Source: an uncultured Kangiella sp. (GTDB lineage Bacteria; Pseudomonadota; Gammaproteobacteria; Enterobacterales; Kangiellaceae). Taken from it: a stretch of DNA of 64,000 bases. The stretch is taken from the NCBI GenBank assembly GCA_947503345.1, contig CANNCW010000003.1, forward strand, positions 292,977 to 356,976, given 5' to 3'. Made by a program: the position numbers and the translations under genes. Below the pieces are notes generated by a model. That model was given only the letters and a program-made list of their open reading frames with translations. It was not told the DNA's origin and ran no database searches. This document shows, one piece after another, positions 51,218 through 60,160 of this stretch (its first letter is position 1; each line of letters starts with the position of its first letter).

Positions 51218-51364
51218 AGGACTTGTGCAGAATGCCTGCTCAAGTGAGCGCGCATCATGCCAATTTGTGAAAAAAAATGCAAGCTATTCTCATTGCTAAA
51301 CAGCATTATGGAGAACCTCACTTGCACCTTTATAAAACGCCGTCCTAAGCATTTTAAAGAATAA

Positions 51365-51440
<76 letters not shown>

Positions 51441-51504
51441 ATAACTACCAGGGCTTTTATATCCAGTTAAGAACGAAAAAGCGCCATTGCGTTAAGTGGC
51501 GGGA

Positions 51505-51533
51505 ATTTTAGCGATCTAGTTTTGGTTTGGCAA
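51505..51533 (-). promoter_or_regulatory. Promoter of the tRNA-tufB operon
   Basis: On the minus strand TTGCCA (51528-51533), a 17-nt spacer and TAAAAT (51505-51510) are followed by TCCCGCC, a GC-rich discriminator as expected for stable-RNA promoters. It lies about 60 nt before the first tRNA and after the coaX stop. Confidence 0.8.
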
Positions 51534-51610
51534 TGCTTTTTTCGCAATTTTTTCAGGTTTCTTACACTTATTGCAAAATTCACATGTTTCTGCCTAAAAA
51601 AGATGCAGAT

Positions 51611-52408
51611 TTAAGCGTTTCTTGTTTGATAAAACAGTCCTTCTAATACCAGATCAGGGCAATCTATCCAACTTAGATTAATTGGTAATCGAATTTGTTC
51701 TAATAAAGTGGCTCCGTCACCACCACAAACATAGACTTCTTCGATATCATAATGCTCAATTAAACGCTCGAGACAAGATTGAAGGTAACCCTGCGCTGCT
51801 TGCAATGTTCCCAGCTCAACTGCTTGTAAACTATTTCGTCCAAGCCAATTACCATTCTCAGTCGGCGACTTATCCAAATTTGCGCCATAAGCAATTTTCC
51901 CAGTATCGCCAAATAATGCTTTTTGCATCAAGTTAGCACCAGGTACAATGTGGCCTCCTAAATGTTTACCTTCTGCATCAACTAAATCCAAAGTAATGGC
52001 GGTTCCAGCATCAATAACTGCAAAAGCTTTGTTCGTCCGCTCAAAAGCACCAACCATTGCCAGCCAGCGATCCACACCAAGCGCCAAAGGCTCAGCATAA
52101 CTATTAACTAAGTCGCGACTTTGATTAGCGTATAGATCTTGAGAGCAAGCAAACTCAACCTCTATATCAAAAACATTTTCTACCCACTTTACTATTAAGT
52201 TTTGAATGGCGTCGGAGGAAACACTTGAAACAACAATTTTTTCTATCAAAGAGGTTTCATTTTTGATCAATCTGAAATGCTTAAGCCAATGCTCTTCATC
52301 AAAATCCTGATTAAACCAATCCCAACTACCCAAGGATTTAAATTCTTGTGGGTCAGTTTCCATCACTTTACATCGGCTATTTCCCATATCCAATAACAAC
52401 CAACTCAT
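51611..52408 (-). CDS. coaX: Type III pantothenate kinase
   Basis: CoaX phosphorylates pantothenate in the first step of coenzyme A synthesis. The 265 residues have the ASKHA fold: LLLDMGNSRCK phosphate loop at the start, PLALGVDRWLAMVGA in the middle and AVIDAGTAITLDLVDAEGKH with GGHIVPGANLM. The catalytic Asp residues are present. Its ATG overlaps the birA stop by 4 nt, and birA-coaX is a common gammaproteobacterial pair. Confidence 0.95.
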   Translation of the reverse strand: MSWLLLDMGNSRCKVMETDPQEFKSLGSWDWFNQDFDEEHWLKHFRLIKNETSLIEKIVVSSVSSDAIQNLIVKWVENVFDIEVEFACSQDLYANQSRDLVNSYAEPLALGVDRWLAMVGAFERTNKAFAVIDAGTAITLDLVDAEGKHLGGHIVPGANLMQKALFGDTGKIAYGANLDKSPTENGNWLGRNSLQAVELGTLQAAQGYLQSCLERLIEHYDIEEVYVCGGDGATLLEQIRLPINLSWIDCPDLVLEGLFYQTRNA

Positions 52409-53415
52409 TGAACCTCTCCTACTCGTAAACTAACTTCTCCAGCATAAACAGTTTCCAATACTCCGTTTCGTTCTAATAATAAAGCGCCCACTTGGTCCAC
52501 ACCTTTGGCGATGCCTTTAATAGAGTCTTTACCGCGAATGATCTCTACGGCTTGCTCAAAAGATTCATCATATCTATTCCAAATTTCTTGAAAAAAAACA
52601 AAGCCAAGTTGCTCAAATTTTTCGAGGTTAATTTGTAGTTGTTGCAAGATAGTTAACAACACTCCTTGACGCTCTATCGGCTTACCATTCAATTTTGATA
52701 AGCTCGTCCAATCTTGCTCAATAGCTCTCTGTTCGGTTTGCATATTTATATTCAAACCTATACCAGTAACAACTTCTAAATCACCCGATGCATCGCCATT
52801 GAGCTCAACTAGCACACCTGCTAATTTCTTCTGCTGAACTCGCACATCGTTTGGCCATTTCAATTGTAAATTCTTAAACCCTATTCGCTCTAAAGCTTCA
52901 ACAATTGAAATTCCAACAATTAAACTCAATCCACCCATTTGCTGAACGGGTAATTCGGTTTTCCAACCGTAACTACAATATAGATTTGTTGCCATTGGCG
53001 AAGACCAATTACGACCACGCCGGCCACGGCCAGAAGTTTGATACTCGGCGACAACTAATGCTTTATCTTTAAAATTTTCTTTTAACTTTTGATTCGTTGA
53101 GTCTGTTGCCAAAAAGTAATTATAGTTTACATCTAATGCTTTCAACGCTAAGAGAAACTTATTATCACTTAATAAGCTCGAAGGGCTTTGCCAAATATAA
53201 CCCTTACCAGATACTGACTCGAGCTCTAAACCATACGCTTGTAATTGTTGGATTAGCTTCCAAATATAAGCACGGCTAACAGACAGTTCATCAGCAATCT
53301 TTTGCCCGGAATGATATTCACCATCGGACAGAAGTGTTATCACTTGCTTAAGTTGTTGCTCTTTATGCTCTGACTGGTTTGAAGTTGTTACCACTTGGAG
53401 TCTCCAATGATCCAA
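52405..53415 (-). CDS. birA: Biotin-protein ligase / biotin operon repressor
   Basis: BirA attaches biotin to the acetyl-CoA carboxylase carrier protein and represses biotin genes. The 336-residue protein has an N-terminal winged helix (about 20-78, with SGQKIADELSVSRAYIWKLI). The ligase domain carries GRGRRGRNWSSP, LKWPNDVRV and KLAGVLVEL, and an SH3-like C-terminal domain follows. So it is the bifunctional class II form. The ATG at 53415 overlaps murB by 28 nt; a GTG eight codons in is an alternative start. Confidence 0.94.
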   Translation of the reverse strand: MDHWRLQVVTTSNQSEHKEQQLKQVITLLSDGEYHSGQKIADELSVSRAYIWKLIQQLQAYGLELESVSGKGYIWQSPSSLLSDNKFLLALKALDVNYNYFLATDSTNQKLKENFKDKALVVAEYQTSGRGRRGRNWSSPMATNLYCSYGWKTELPVQQMGGLSLIVGISIVEALERIGFKNLQLKWPNDVRVQQKKLAGVLVELNGDASGDLEVVTGIGLNINMQTEQRAIEQDWTSLSKLNGKPIERQGVLLTILQQLQINLEKFEQLGFVFFQEIWNRYDESFEQAVEIIRGKDSIKGIAKGVDQVGALLLERNGVLETVYAGEVSLRVGEVQ

Positions 53416-54410
53416 ACTTCTGGTTCTATCATTACACCAAATTTTTCAAAAACAGTTTTCGCCACATAACGTGCCAAGTTTAAAATATCATCGCCGGTTG
53501 CATCACCATAATTGACTAAGACCAAGGCTTGCTTTTTATGTACTCCAGCATCACCTAAGCGATAACCTTTTAAGCCCGCTTGATCAATCATCCAGCCTGC
53601 TGCAACTTTATAACGTCCATCCCCTATCTCAAAAGCAACCAATTCAGGGAACGTTTCCTTCAAAGCTTGATAGTCTTCTGCAGAAACAATAGGATTTTTA
53701 AAAAAGGAGCCCGCATTACCTAACTCGTTAGGATCGGGCAGCTTACTCGAGCGAATTTTTATGATGGCATTACTAACATCTTTAGCAGTGATCTCTTCGT
53801 CACTCAAATGACTTAATTCTTTCCGAATAGGACCATAATCGAGCATTAGATTGGGTTGTTTTGATAATTTCAAGGTGACCGAAGTTATCATATACTGCCC
53901 TTTAAAGGGGCCCTTAAAAATACTATATCGATATGCAAAGTCACACTCTTGGAGTCCAAATGTTATTTTATCGCCAGTAGCTAATTCAATGGCTTCAAGT
54001 TCAACAAAAATATCTTTCAGTTCAACGCCATAAGCACCAATATTTTGAATCGGAGCTGCGCCAACATTACCGGGAATCAAGGATAGGTTTTCCAAACCAT
54101 AATAACCCTGTTCTAACGTTTCCATGACTAATTGGTGCCAATTAACTCCAGCGCCAGCTTTCACCAAAACATCATCACCATCTTCATAGTAATCTACACT
54201 TTGAAAATCTGCTTGTAAGAATACCTTCGGTATATCTCCTATCAATAATAAATTAGAGCCACCTCCAATTATAAAGATGTCATGCAGTAAATGCTTATTG
54301 GCAACTAACCAACTCCGCAGTTCAGACTCCTCATAAAACTTCACAAAGTCTTTACACGAAGCATCAATTCCGAAACTGTTAAAAGCTTTTAAAGAGTGAT
54401 TTATTTTCAT
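53388..54410 (-). CDS. murB: UDP-N-acetylenolpyruvoylglucosamine reductase
   Basis: MurB uses NADPH and FAD to make UDP-N-acetylmuramic acid for peptidoglycan. I place the start at 54410 (MKINHSLKAFNSFGI), giving 340 residues. It is the type I form: FIIGGGSNLLL, GLENLSLIPGNVGAAPIQNIGAYG in overlapping blocks, LGNAGSFFKNP with the catalytic Ser, and the C-terminal EPEVWIIG. The ATG overlaps the stop of the upstream gene in an ATGA arrangement, which supports this start over 54443. Confidence 0.95.
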   Translation of the reverse strand: MKINHSLKAFNSFGIDASCKDFVKFYEESELRSWLVANKHLLHDIFIIGGGSNLLLIGDIPKVFLQADFQSVDYYEDGDDVLVKAGAGVNWHQLVMETLEQGYYGLENLSLIPGNVGAAPIQNIGAYGVELKDIFVELEAIELATGDKITFGLQECDFAYRYSIFKGPFKGQYMITSVTLKLSKQPNLMLDYGPIRKELSHLSDEEITAKDVSNAIIKIRSSKLPDPNELGNAGSFFKNPIVSAEDYQALKETFPELVAFEIGDGRYKVAAGWMIDQAGLKGYRLGDAGVHKKQALVLVNYGDATGDDILNLARYVAKTVFEKFGVMIEPEVWIIGDSKW

Positions 54411-54949
54411 TGAGTAAAAATATCTGTTATTTGATTGGTACAAGCCTGCACGGACTCCGTCTTACGACCTCTCCCTGCTAACCAACAATCTTCGAATATG
54501 GAGCAGTAGCATATAGAGACCTGTATATTATCTGGAGCAGCCTGAATTTTCCTAATAACGTCAACATCTGTTATATCGACAAGCTTACGCATCTCTTGTA
54601 CAGCAATAACAGACTTATTAGTGCTGGAGTAAATTGAGCTAATATTTATATTCTCCTCAATCATTGCCCGAAACGCACTGCTCCAACCTTGATAAGGAAC
54701 ATCATCTACAGTGACTTCCATTTGTTTAATAATTGCTGGGCCTACCCCTTTATTATGAACCATAAAACCATATTCTTTTCCTTGAATACTATAGCGACCA
54801 ACTTCTAAATAAGGCCAGACTGTGGCAGCTCTTTGATCGCTGGCGACCTTGGCTTGATAGGCGCCAATAATTAAAGCTACAACACCAATAAAAACGGCGG
54901 ATAATGCCGTAATCATCTCAGGATCTTTCCACCAACCTTTTTTAGCCAT
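54407..54949 (-). CDS. Hypothetical single-span membrane protein upstream of murB
   Basis: A 180-residue protein of unknown function. A short basic head (MAKKGWWKDPE) is followed by one hydrophobic span (about residues 12-32), and then a soluble domain with NKGVGPAIIKQMEV and several cysteines near the end (SICYCSIFEDCWL, QACTNQ). The VHNKGVGPA motif recurs in uncharacterised one-span proteins with a beta-sandwich-like domain. Its stop overlaps the murB ATG, so its translation probably feeds into murB. Gene context alone does not give a function. Confidence 0.7.
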   Translation of the reverse strand: MAKKGWWKDPEMITALSAVFIGVVALIIGAYQAKVASDQRAATVWPYLEVGRYSIQGKEYGFMVHNKGVGPAIIKQMEVTVDDVPYQGWSSAFRAMIEENINISSIYSSTNKSVIAVQEMRKLVDITDVDVIRKIQAAPDNIQVSICYCSIFEDCWLAGRGRKTESVQACTNQITDIFTQ

Positions 54950-55078
54950 TCACTTAGTCCTATATGTATTTTAAGTCGCATTGTAACAAATGGTATAAAA
55001 GTTAGTATATCTTTTAGATAAGTTGCTATTTCATTAGTAATCAGTTATTTGTATGTGACCCACTTACGGAGAAAGTTT
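54950..55078. promoter_or_regulatory. Divergent promoter region
   Basis: This 129-nt AT-rich spacer separates the minus-strand gene before murB from the plus-strand amidohydrolase. It should hold both promoters. I see no convincing hexamer pair. GGAGAAAG at 55068-55075 is the amidohydrolase ribosome-binding site. Confidence 0.35.
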
Positions 55079-56371
55079 ATGACAAATAAAATAATCGCCC
55101 CCCTTTCAAGCCTAATCTTTGCAATGGCGATCCATACCGCCCATGCTGACAACAATGAGCAGTGGCTTCATTGTGATCAGTTACTGAATGTTGAAACTGG
55201 TAAAATTACAAACGATCAATGGATACAGGTTTCTGGTAATAAAATTACTGCAATTAAAACAACTGCTCCAAAGAAAACTGATTCAGTCACTCATCTTAAA
55301 GGCAAAACCTGCTTACCGGGTTTAATGGATATGCATGTTCACTTAGAAGGCGAAATGAACCCTAAAGCTTATGTTGAGCGCTTTACTTTAAACCCAGCTG
55401 ATTTGGCATTTCGAGCTCAAGAATATGCTCGTAGAACTCTAGATGCGGGCTTTACAACCGTTCGTAATCCCGGTGATAGTTATAATGTAACGATTTCTTT
55501 ACGCAACGCTATTAATCAAGGTTGGATTAAAGGTCCTAGAGTGTTCTCAGCGGGCAAAGCCTTAGCAACCACGGGTGGCCATGCTGATCCTACTAATGGT
55601 CACAACCATTTAACTATGGGCAATCCTGGGCCTAAAGATGGAGTCATTAATAGTGTTGATGACGCAAAACAAGCAGTTCGTCAGCGTTATAAAGATGGTG
55701 CTGATTTTATTAAGATCACAGCAACTGGTGGCGTTTTAAGTCTAGCCAAGAGTGGTCAAAACCCTCAATTTACTCAAGACGAACTACAAGCAGTCATTGA
55801 TGCAGCGAATGACTATGGAATGCATGTTGCCGCCCATGCTCACGGCACAGAAGGTATGCTTAGAGCTGTCAAGGCAGGCATCACCAGCATTGAGCATGGC
55901 ACTTACATGGATACAGAAGTGATGAAGGCCATGAAAAAAATGGGAACCTATTATGTTCCTACGATTATTGCTGGCAAATTTGTTGCTGAAAAAGCAGAAA
56001 TTGATGGCTTTTTCCCTGAAATTGTCCGCCCCAAAGCTGCAGCAGTTGGTCCACAAATTCAAAGCACTTTTGAAAAAGCTTATAAAGCTGGGGTAAAGAT
56101 TGCTTTTGGTACCGATAGCGGCGTATCTGCTCATGGCGATAATGCCAAGGAGTTTGAGTATATGGTTGAAGTTGGTATGTCTGAACTAGCAGCTATTCAA
56201 AGTGCAACCATAACCACTGCAGAAATGCTAAATATCCAAGATCAATTAGGGACAATCGCAATAGGTAAACTGGCAGACATTATTGCAGTGGATGGCAATC
56301 CATTAGAGGACATTAAGCTACTGCAAAACGTTAGTTTCGTTATGAAAGATGGGGAAATCATTAAACGATAA
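55079..56371 (+). CDS. Exported metal-dependent amidohydrolase (imidazolonepropionase-like)
   Basis: A 430-residue enzyme of the amidohydrolase superfamily with a cleavable signal peptide (about residues 1-23, ending AHA). Metal and catalytic residues are visible: HVH in [11 protein letters not shown] (His86, His88), the probable carboxylated Lys in [10 protein letters not shown], His in [10 protein letters not shown], His in IEHGTYMD, and Asp in FGTDSGV. The C-terminal [16 protein letters not shown] is typical of the family. It probably hydrolyses peptides or prolidase-like substrates in the periplasm. The start at 55079 has GGAGAAAG upstream; a longer reading from 55049 gives a poor signal peptide. 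Confidence 0.92.
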   Translation: MTNKIIAPLSSLIFAMAIHTAHADNNEQWLHCDQLLNVETGKITNDQWIQVSGNKITAIKTTAPKKTDSVTHLKGKTCLPGLMDMHVHLEGEMNPKAYVERFTLNPADLAFRAQEYARRTLDAGFTTVRNPGDSYNVTISLRNAINQGWIKGPRVFSAGKALATTGGHADPTNGHNHLTMGNPGPKDGVINSVDDAKQAVRQRYKDGADFIKITATGGVLSLAKSGQNPQFTQDELQAVIDAANDYGMHVAAHAHGTEGMLRAVKAGITSIEHGTYMDTEVMKAMKKMGTYYVPTIIAGKFVAEKAEIDGFFPEIVRPKAAAVGPQIQSTFEKAYKAGVKIAFGTDSGVSAHGDNAKEFEYMVEVGMSELAAIQSATITTAEMLNIQDQLGTIAIGKLADIIAVDGNPLEDIKLLQNVSFVMKDGEIIKR

Positions 56372-56381
56372 GACATAATAT

Positions 56382-56404
56382 AAAAGGGCTCATTGAGCCC
56401 TTTT
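56382..56404. terminator. Bidirectional terminator between amidohydrolase and M14 peptidase genes
   Basis: A perfect 10-bp stem (AAAAGGGCTC with GAGCCCTTTT) with loop ATT. It serves both convergent genes, which end at 56371 and 56411. Confidence 0.95.
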
Positions 56405-56410
56405 GTTTTC

Positions 56411-58315
56411 CTAATGAAACTTAAGCTTCCTAAATCTCAAACCCGCCAATAAAAGTAGCAACAACCAAGACATTGAGCCACCCCCGCCGCCACTAGAGCC
56501 ACTTCCTCCAGTAACTAAGTTTAAACTAGAGTTATCAACCTTAATTGAATAAGATGCATCAGTACCGCCAGTATCACCTGTTGCACCATTAGTATTTTCG
56601 TACCCAGTCCAAGCACCATTAGCCCAGTCAACCACAGTCGATGGGTTTGAATCTAGAGCTAAACCTGCAAAGTCTTGAACCGTGAGATTAAGATTAAAAT
56701 TCGTAGTCCCACTAGTCGAACTAACATTTACGTTTGAAGGCATAGTAAAACTCACCAAAATGGCATCGTCTTGATAACTAGCGAATCCAGTCAAGCTGCC
56801 ACCTGACGTATTAAGCCAATTAGCATTGTTGGTTGCAATATTTCGAGTAAAGCTTGTATTGTTTGCATTGCCATTAAAACTTAAAGTAGGACTCAAAGTC
56901 ACCGATTGGCCCGGATATTGTGCAACATTGCCATTATTTCTCCAACGCATTGGCTTTGAAAATTGAACCCACAGCTTATATTGCTGACCTCCAGTTAAAG
57001 TTTGATCAGTAGTAATATTTAGACTGCGACTATTACCTGAAGTTTGCCACTCAGCCGCATAGACCACTTGATCATTTGCATCTGCTATTTGCACAGACTT
57101 CACATAGGCAGGACCCGCCTGATGATAAAACATAAGTAACTGCGCTGGTGCTAACTGATCACGAATTCTAGCTATCGCGGAGTCAGGCGCGATAAACCCT
57201 GAGTGACTCGCTCCAGTTCCTCCATAAAAAGCGCCACCATTTGCTTCACCCTGGAATCCTTGTGGAGGTTCAATTTCTAAAGTCCAAGTCGGTATCAAAT
57301 GTTCATAAGCAAAGTAGTCTGCTGTAGTAGCAATTCCAGAACCGACATCATCTATCACTGGAAAATAATTGGCTCCCAAACTAATGGTAGTGTTTTGATA
57401 TTTTGTGGCTACACTTTGGGTAATTGCATTCAGTCGAGCATTATTAGGTCTTGGCACAAATAATACTCGTGAAAATGAATGGCTGTCTTGATAGAACCTA
57501 AGCTCGGATTCAGGACCCAGTTTTGCGGCTTCCAATAAAGCTTTAGTTTCCGGTTCTGAAAAAGGATTGGCGCCACCATAAATCAAACTGGTTGGAACGG
57601 AATTATCAGGTTGCACACCAAAGAAGTGAGATGAGTTTCGATTTAAATCCACACCATTTAAACGATCTCCTTCTGTCGATAAAACTTCGTCAACATTCGG
57701 CATATTTTTTCGACGCATGCGACCATCACGTGGCTGCTGAAATTTTTGGCTTGGTGAAGAAGATGCAGTTGTATTCGGAGAGTTTGTAACATTTACAGGA
57801 TAACGTTGGGTTTGCAAGAAACCATCAATATTTAATACTGGTGCAATAATAATGTTACTGTTTTCAAGTAAATATTGAACCATTCCTTGATCATTTTTTC
57901 TCTCAATGATCTGTTCCATTAACTCAGTCACTACTTCGGGACTTTGCCATTCACGGGCATGGATTGTGCCATTCACTAAAAAAGCTGGTTCAATTAATCC
58001 ATCCAGATCGACATTATTTGAATCGCCAAATTGATAAGCAATAATGTCACGGCCATTATGTGTTGTTCCAATGGTAACTGATCTCATCTCAGCATTCGCT
58101 AATGCTAAAGCCTCATGGTGGCTTTTAAGAAAATCATAACTTCTAAATCCATTAACCGCAGTCATAGAATCTACTGGAATAGGTAGCGGATAGCCTATTG
58201 CCAATTCAGTATTTGAATTGGTATTTTCAGTGTAAGTTAAAACTTCACTGGACACAGAAATTGGTACCAATGCAATACAAGTGGTAACAGCTATTTTATT
58301 TATTAATCTAACCAT
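56411..58315 (-). CDS. Secreted M14 zinc carboxypeptidase with GlyGly-CTERM tail
   Basis: A 634-residue exported metallocarboxypeptidase. The M14 domain (about 50-390) has the zinc ligands His119 and Glu122 in TIHAREWQSPE, His279 in YQDSHSF, the NGVDLNRN substrate motif, and the catalytic Glu347 in TWTLEIEP. A beta-rich C-terminal region follows. The last 32 residues are a GlyGly-CTERM signal: a Gly/Ser run, a hydrophobic stretch WLLLLLLAGL, and a basic end RFRKLKFH. That tail predicts cleavage by rhombosortase and type II secretion. Its start overlaps the upstream gene by 13 nt. Confidence 0.94.
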   Translation of the reverse strand: MVRLINKIAVTTCIALVPISVSSEVLTYTENTNSNTELAIGYPLPIPVDSMTAVNGFRSYDFLKSHHEALALANAEMRSVTIGTTHNGRDIIAYQFGDSNNVDLDGLIEPAFLVNGTIHAREWQSPEVVTELMEQIIERKNDQGMVQYLLENSNIIIAPVLNIDGFLQTQRYPVNVTNSPNTTASSSPSQKFQQPRDGRMRRKNMPNVDEVLSTEGDRLNGVDLNRNSSHFFGVQPDNSVPTSLIYGGANPFSEPETKALLEAAKLGPESELRFYQDSHSFSRVLFVPRPNNARLNAITQSVATKYQNTTISLGANYFPVIDDVGSGIATTADYFAYEHLIPTWTLEIEPPQGFQGEANGGAFYGGTGASHSGFIAPDSAIARIRDQLAPAQLLMFYHQAGPAYVKSVQIADANDQVVYAAEWQTSGNSRSLNITTDQTLTGGQQYKLWVQFSKPMRWRNNGNVAQYPGQSVTLSPTLSFNGNANNTSFTRNIATNNANWLNTSGGSLTGFASYQDDAILVSFTMPSNVNVSSTSGTTNFNLNLTVQDFAGLALDSNPSTVVDWANGAWTGYENTNGATGDTGGTDASYSIKVDNSSLNLVTGGSGSSGGGGGSMSWLLLLLLAGLRFRKLKFH

Positions 58316-59358
58316 TTTTCCACCTCCATCTTCATATCTTCAAACGGAATAAGGTTTCGTTCCAATAATTGAGTCAATTCAGTACTAGCAAAACTATTAT
58401 TTGCAAACTTTAAAGCTAACAAGCCGTTAGCAACTTCTACTCTAGTTGAATTACTATTGCTCACTAAGTCTCTAGCACTCTCTAGTGCTGATTGGATTTG
58501 TGATAAACCAATAGCTTTTGCAGCACTTGAACCTAATGTTGTATCAGATAATTGCTTCACTAACCACGAATCCGATCTTACATTGGCGGGCAATTTTCCA
58601 TATTGAATTAATGCACTGGAAGCCAAATTTTTATTTTCACTTACAATGGATTGCAATAATTCAGCTTGCGTCACTGTATTGAAAGTCTTTACTTTATCAT
58701 TCATGATTTTAAGAGCTTCTGCGGAATCATTGTTCTTTAGTAAATCACCAATTAAATAAGCATCATTTGTTTGCACTATGACTTTAACTACTAACGGATC
58801 TACAAAAGATCGGCTTTCAATTAGTTTGTTTGCAAGCTCTAGATACTGTTCGGATTCCAATCCATCAATTGCTTGAAGCTTTGCTTGCAGACTCACATTT
58901 GTTAATTCATCTTTTTTAGTAATTGCAGCTTTATAACCATCCCAGCTGCGATTAAGTAAATCTAAATACTGCTGCTTTTCATTGAACACATAATAGTGAT
59001 TGAGTTTGAATTTTGCTACGCTTGCTATATCAAAAATAGCTAATGGTAATGGCCCCTCATCATGTCTCACAAATGTCTGAGATTTATATTTTTCTTGCTG
59101 CTGCAAAAACGATAAATCACTCTCAGCTAACGCTTGAACATCTAGCCTGTTAATTTTTTGCAAAGTCAAAAATTCATTCTGCAATATCGATAACTCATTG
59201 GATTTTTTGTTTGCAATATTTTTAATTTGAGTTTCGATTTGGTGTTTCGAAAATAGTTGAGATGGATTTATATCCGATAAGAGTAATGGGCGCTCTGCCT
59301 TTAGTGCAGTAATAGGCAATACAAGCACCATTAAAGTAGGTATAGCAAATTTTTTCAT
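58303..59358 (-). CDS. Periplasmic helical protein of unknown function
   Basis: A 351-residue protein with a signal peptide (about 1-21, ending LKA) and otherwise almost entirely helical, with repeated Leu/Asn-rich helices such as SALIQYGKLPANVRSDSWLV. The pattern suggests HEAT or TPR-like repeats. No enzyme motif is visible. It overlaps the M14 peptidase gene by 13 nt, so the two are made together and may form a complex or a chaperone-client pair. Confidence 0.7.
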   Translation of the reverse strand: MKKFAIPTLMVLVLPITALKAERPLLLSDINPSQLFSKHQIETQIKNIANKKSNELSILQNEFLTLQKINRLDVQALAESDLSFLQQQEKYKSQTFVRHDEGPLPLAIFDIASVAKFKLNHYYVFNEKQQYLDLLNRSWDGYKAAITKKDELTNVSLQAKLQAIDGLESEQYLELANKLIESRSFVDPLVVKVIVQTNDAYLIGDLLKNNDSAEALKIMNDKVKTFNTVTQAELLQSIVSENKNLASSALIQYGKLPANVRSDSWLVKQLSDTTLGSSAAKAIGLSQIQSALESARDLVSNSNSTRVEVANGLLALKFANNSFASTELTQLLERNLIPFEDMKMEVEKWLD

Positions 59359-59490
59359 AGATACCCCCGTAAGTAATCTCTCTTTAATATAATCGATTCA
59401 TTCCATCAAAGGGGTAATTTGTTACAGATAGTTACAAAAAAACTAGCTAAATGCTGGCCTTAAAATAAACTTTCAATTATTTATTGTTCT

Positions 59491-60060
59491 TTAGGTAACT
59501 GCTGGCCATAACCAAGCAAAAGTACCCGCAGACACCGCTGCATATATCGCTGCATCAATTAAAAAGCGTAAACAGTTAGACCAAGGATGTCCGTACCAAA
59601 TACTAAAGGGTATTTCTCCTACACCATAGGCCATAAACGCAATGACAAAAACAAATCTAAAAATTGTCATGTAATCAGCACCTACTGGAAATGCCATTGA
59701 TGTAACGTAGGCGACTAAAAATGATGCGAAGATAAAAAACAAAAACTGCTGCAATAACAACTTCCCCATCGGTGGTAATCCGTTGGGAAAAATAGTTACC
59801 ATTGCAACTGGGCCTTTATTAAACTTCTCCTGTACTACAGGTTTAGCCATATTACTCATATCGCCACACCAAGGCATATGATACAAGCCCGGTTTCGCTT
59901 TAGCATTGCCTAACGCTTGAGAAACCTCACCCTCATTAGACAACTCTTGCATATCAGCATTATGGTATTTAATAAGCATATGAATAAGCGCACTAGCAAT
60001 CCAGCAGAACAAACCTGCTAATAAAATAGCTAACCATAAATCGATTAATGAAACTGACAT
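59491..60060 (-). CDS. Four-span membrane protein of unknown function
   Basis: A 189-residue protein with four hydrophobic segments (about 8-30, 105-122, 128-148, 165-186). A soluble loop between the first two contains CGDMSNMAKPVV and FPNGLPPMG. The GEIPFSIWYGHPWSN motif before the last span is distinctive. I do not recognise a known family. It stands between the secreted-protein genes with gaps of about 130 and 100 nt on either side. Confidence 0.65.
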   Translation of the reverse strand: MSVSLIDLWLAILLAGLFCWIASALIHMLIKYHNADMQELSNEGEVSQALGNAKAKPGLYHMPWCGDMSNMAKPVVQEKFNKGPVAMVTIFPNGLPPMGKLLLQQFLFFIFASFLVAYVTSMAFPVGADYMTIFRFVFVIAFMAYGVGEIPFSIWYGHPWSNCLRFLIDAAIYAAVSAGTFAWLWPAVT

Positions 60061-60131
60061 AATTAAACCCCCATTTATTTAATCAGTTAATAAACCATAT
60101 ACTATTTCTTAGTTAATTGCATACAAGTAAT

Positions 60132-60154
60132 AAAAAGGCCTCAAAAGAGGCCTT
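60132..60154 (-). terminator. Terminator of the beta-propeller/cadherin-like gene
   Basis: On the minus strand AAGGCCTC-TTTT-GAGGCCTT is followed by TTTATT. The 8-bp stem lies just after the stop at 60161 and before the four-span membrane gene, so the two are separate transcripts. Confidence 0.9.
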
Positions 60155-60160
60155 AAGTAT

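Noticed and set aside
51094..51327. 77-residue frame on the minus strand
   Set aside because: It overlaps the whole tRNA-Tyr gene, so it is a chance frame.
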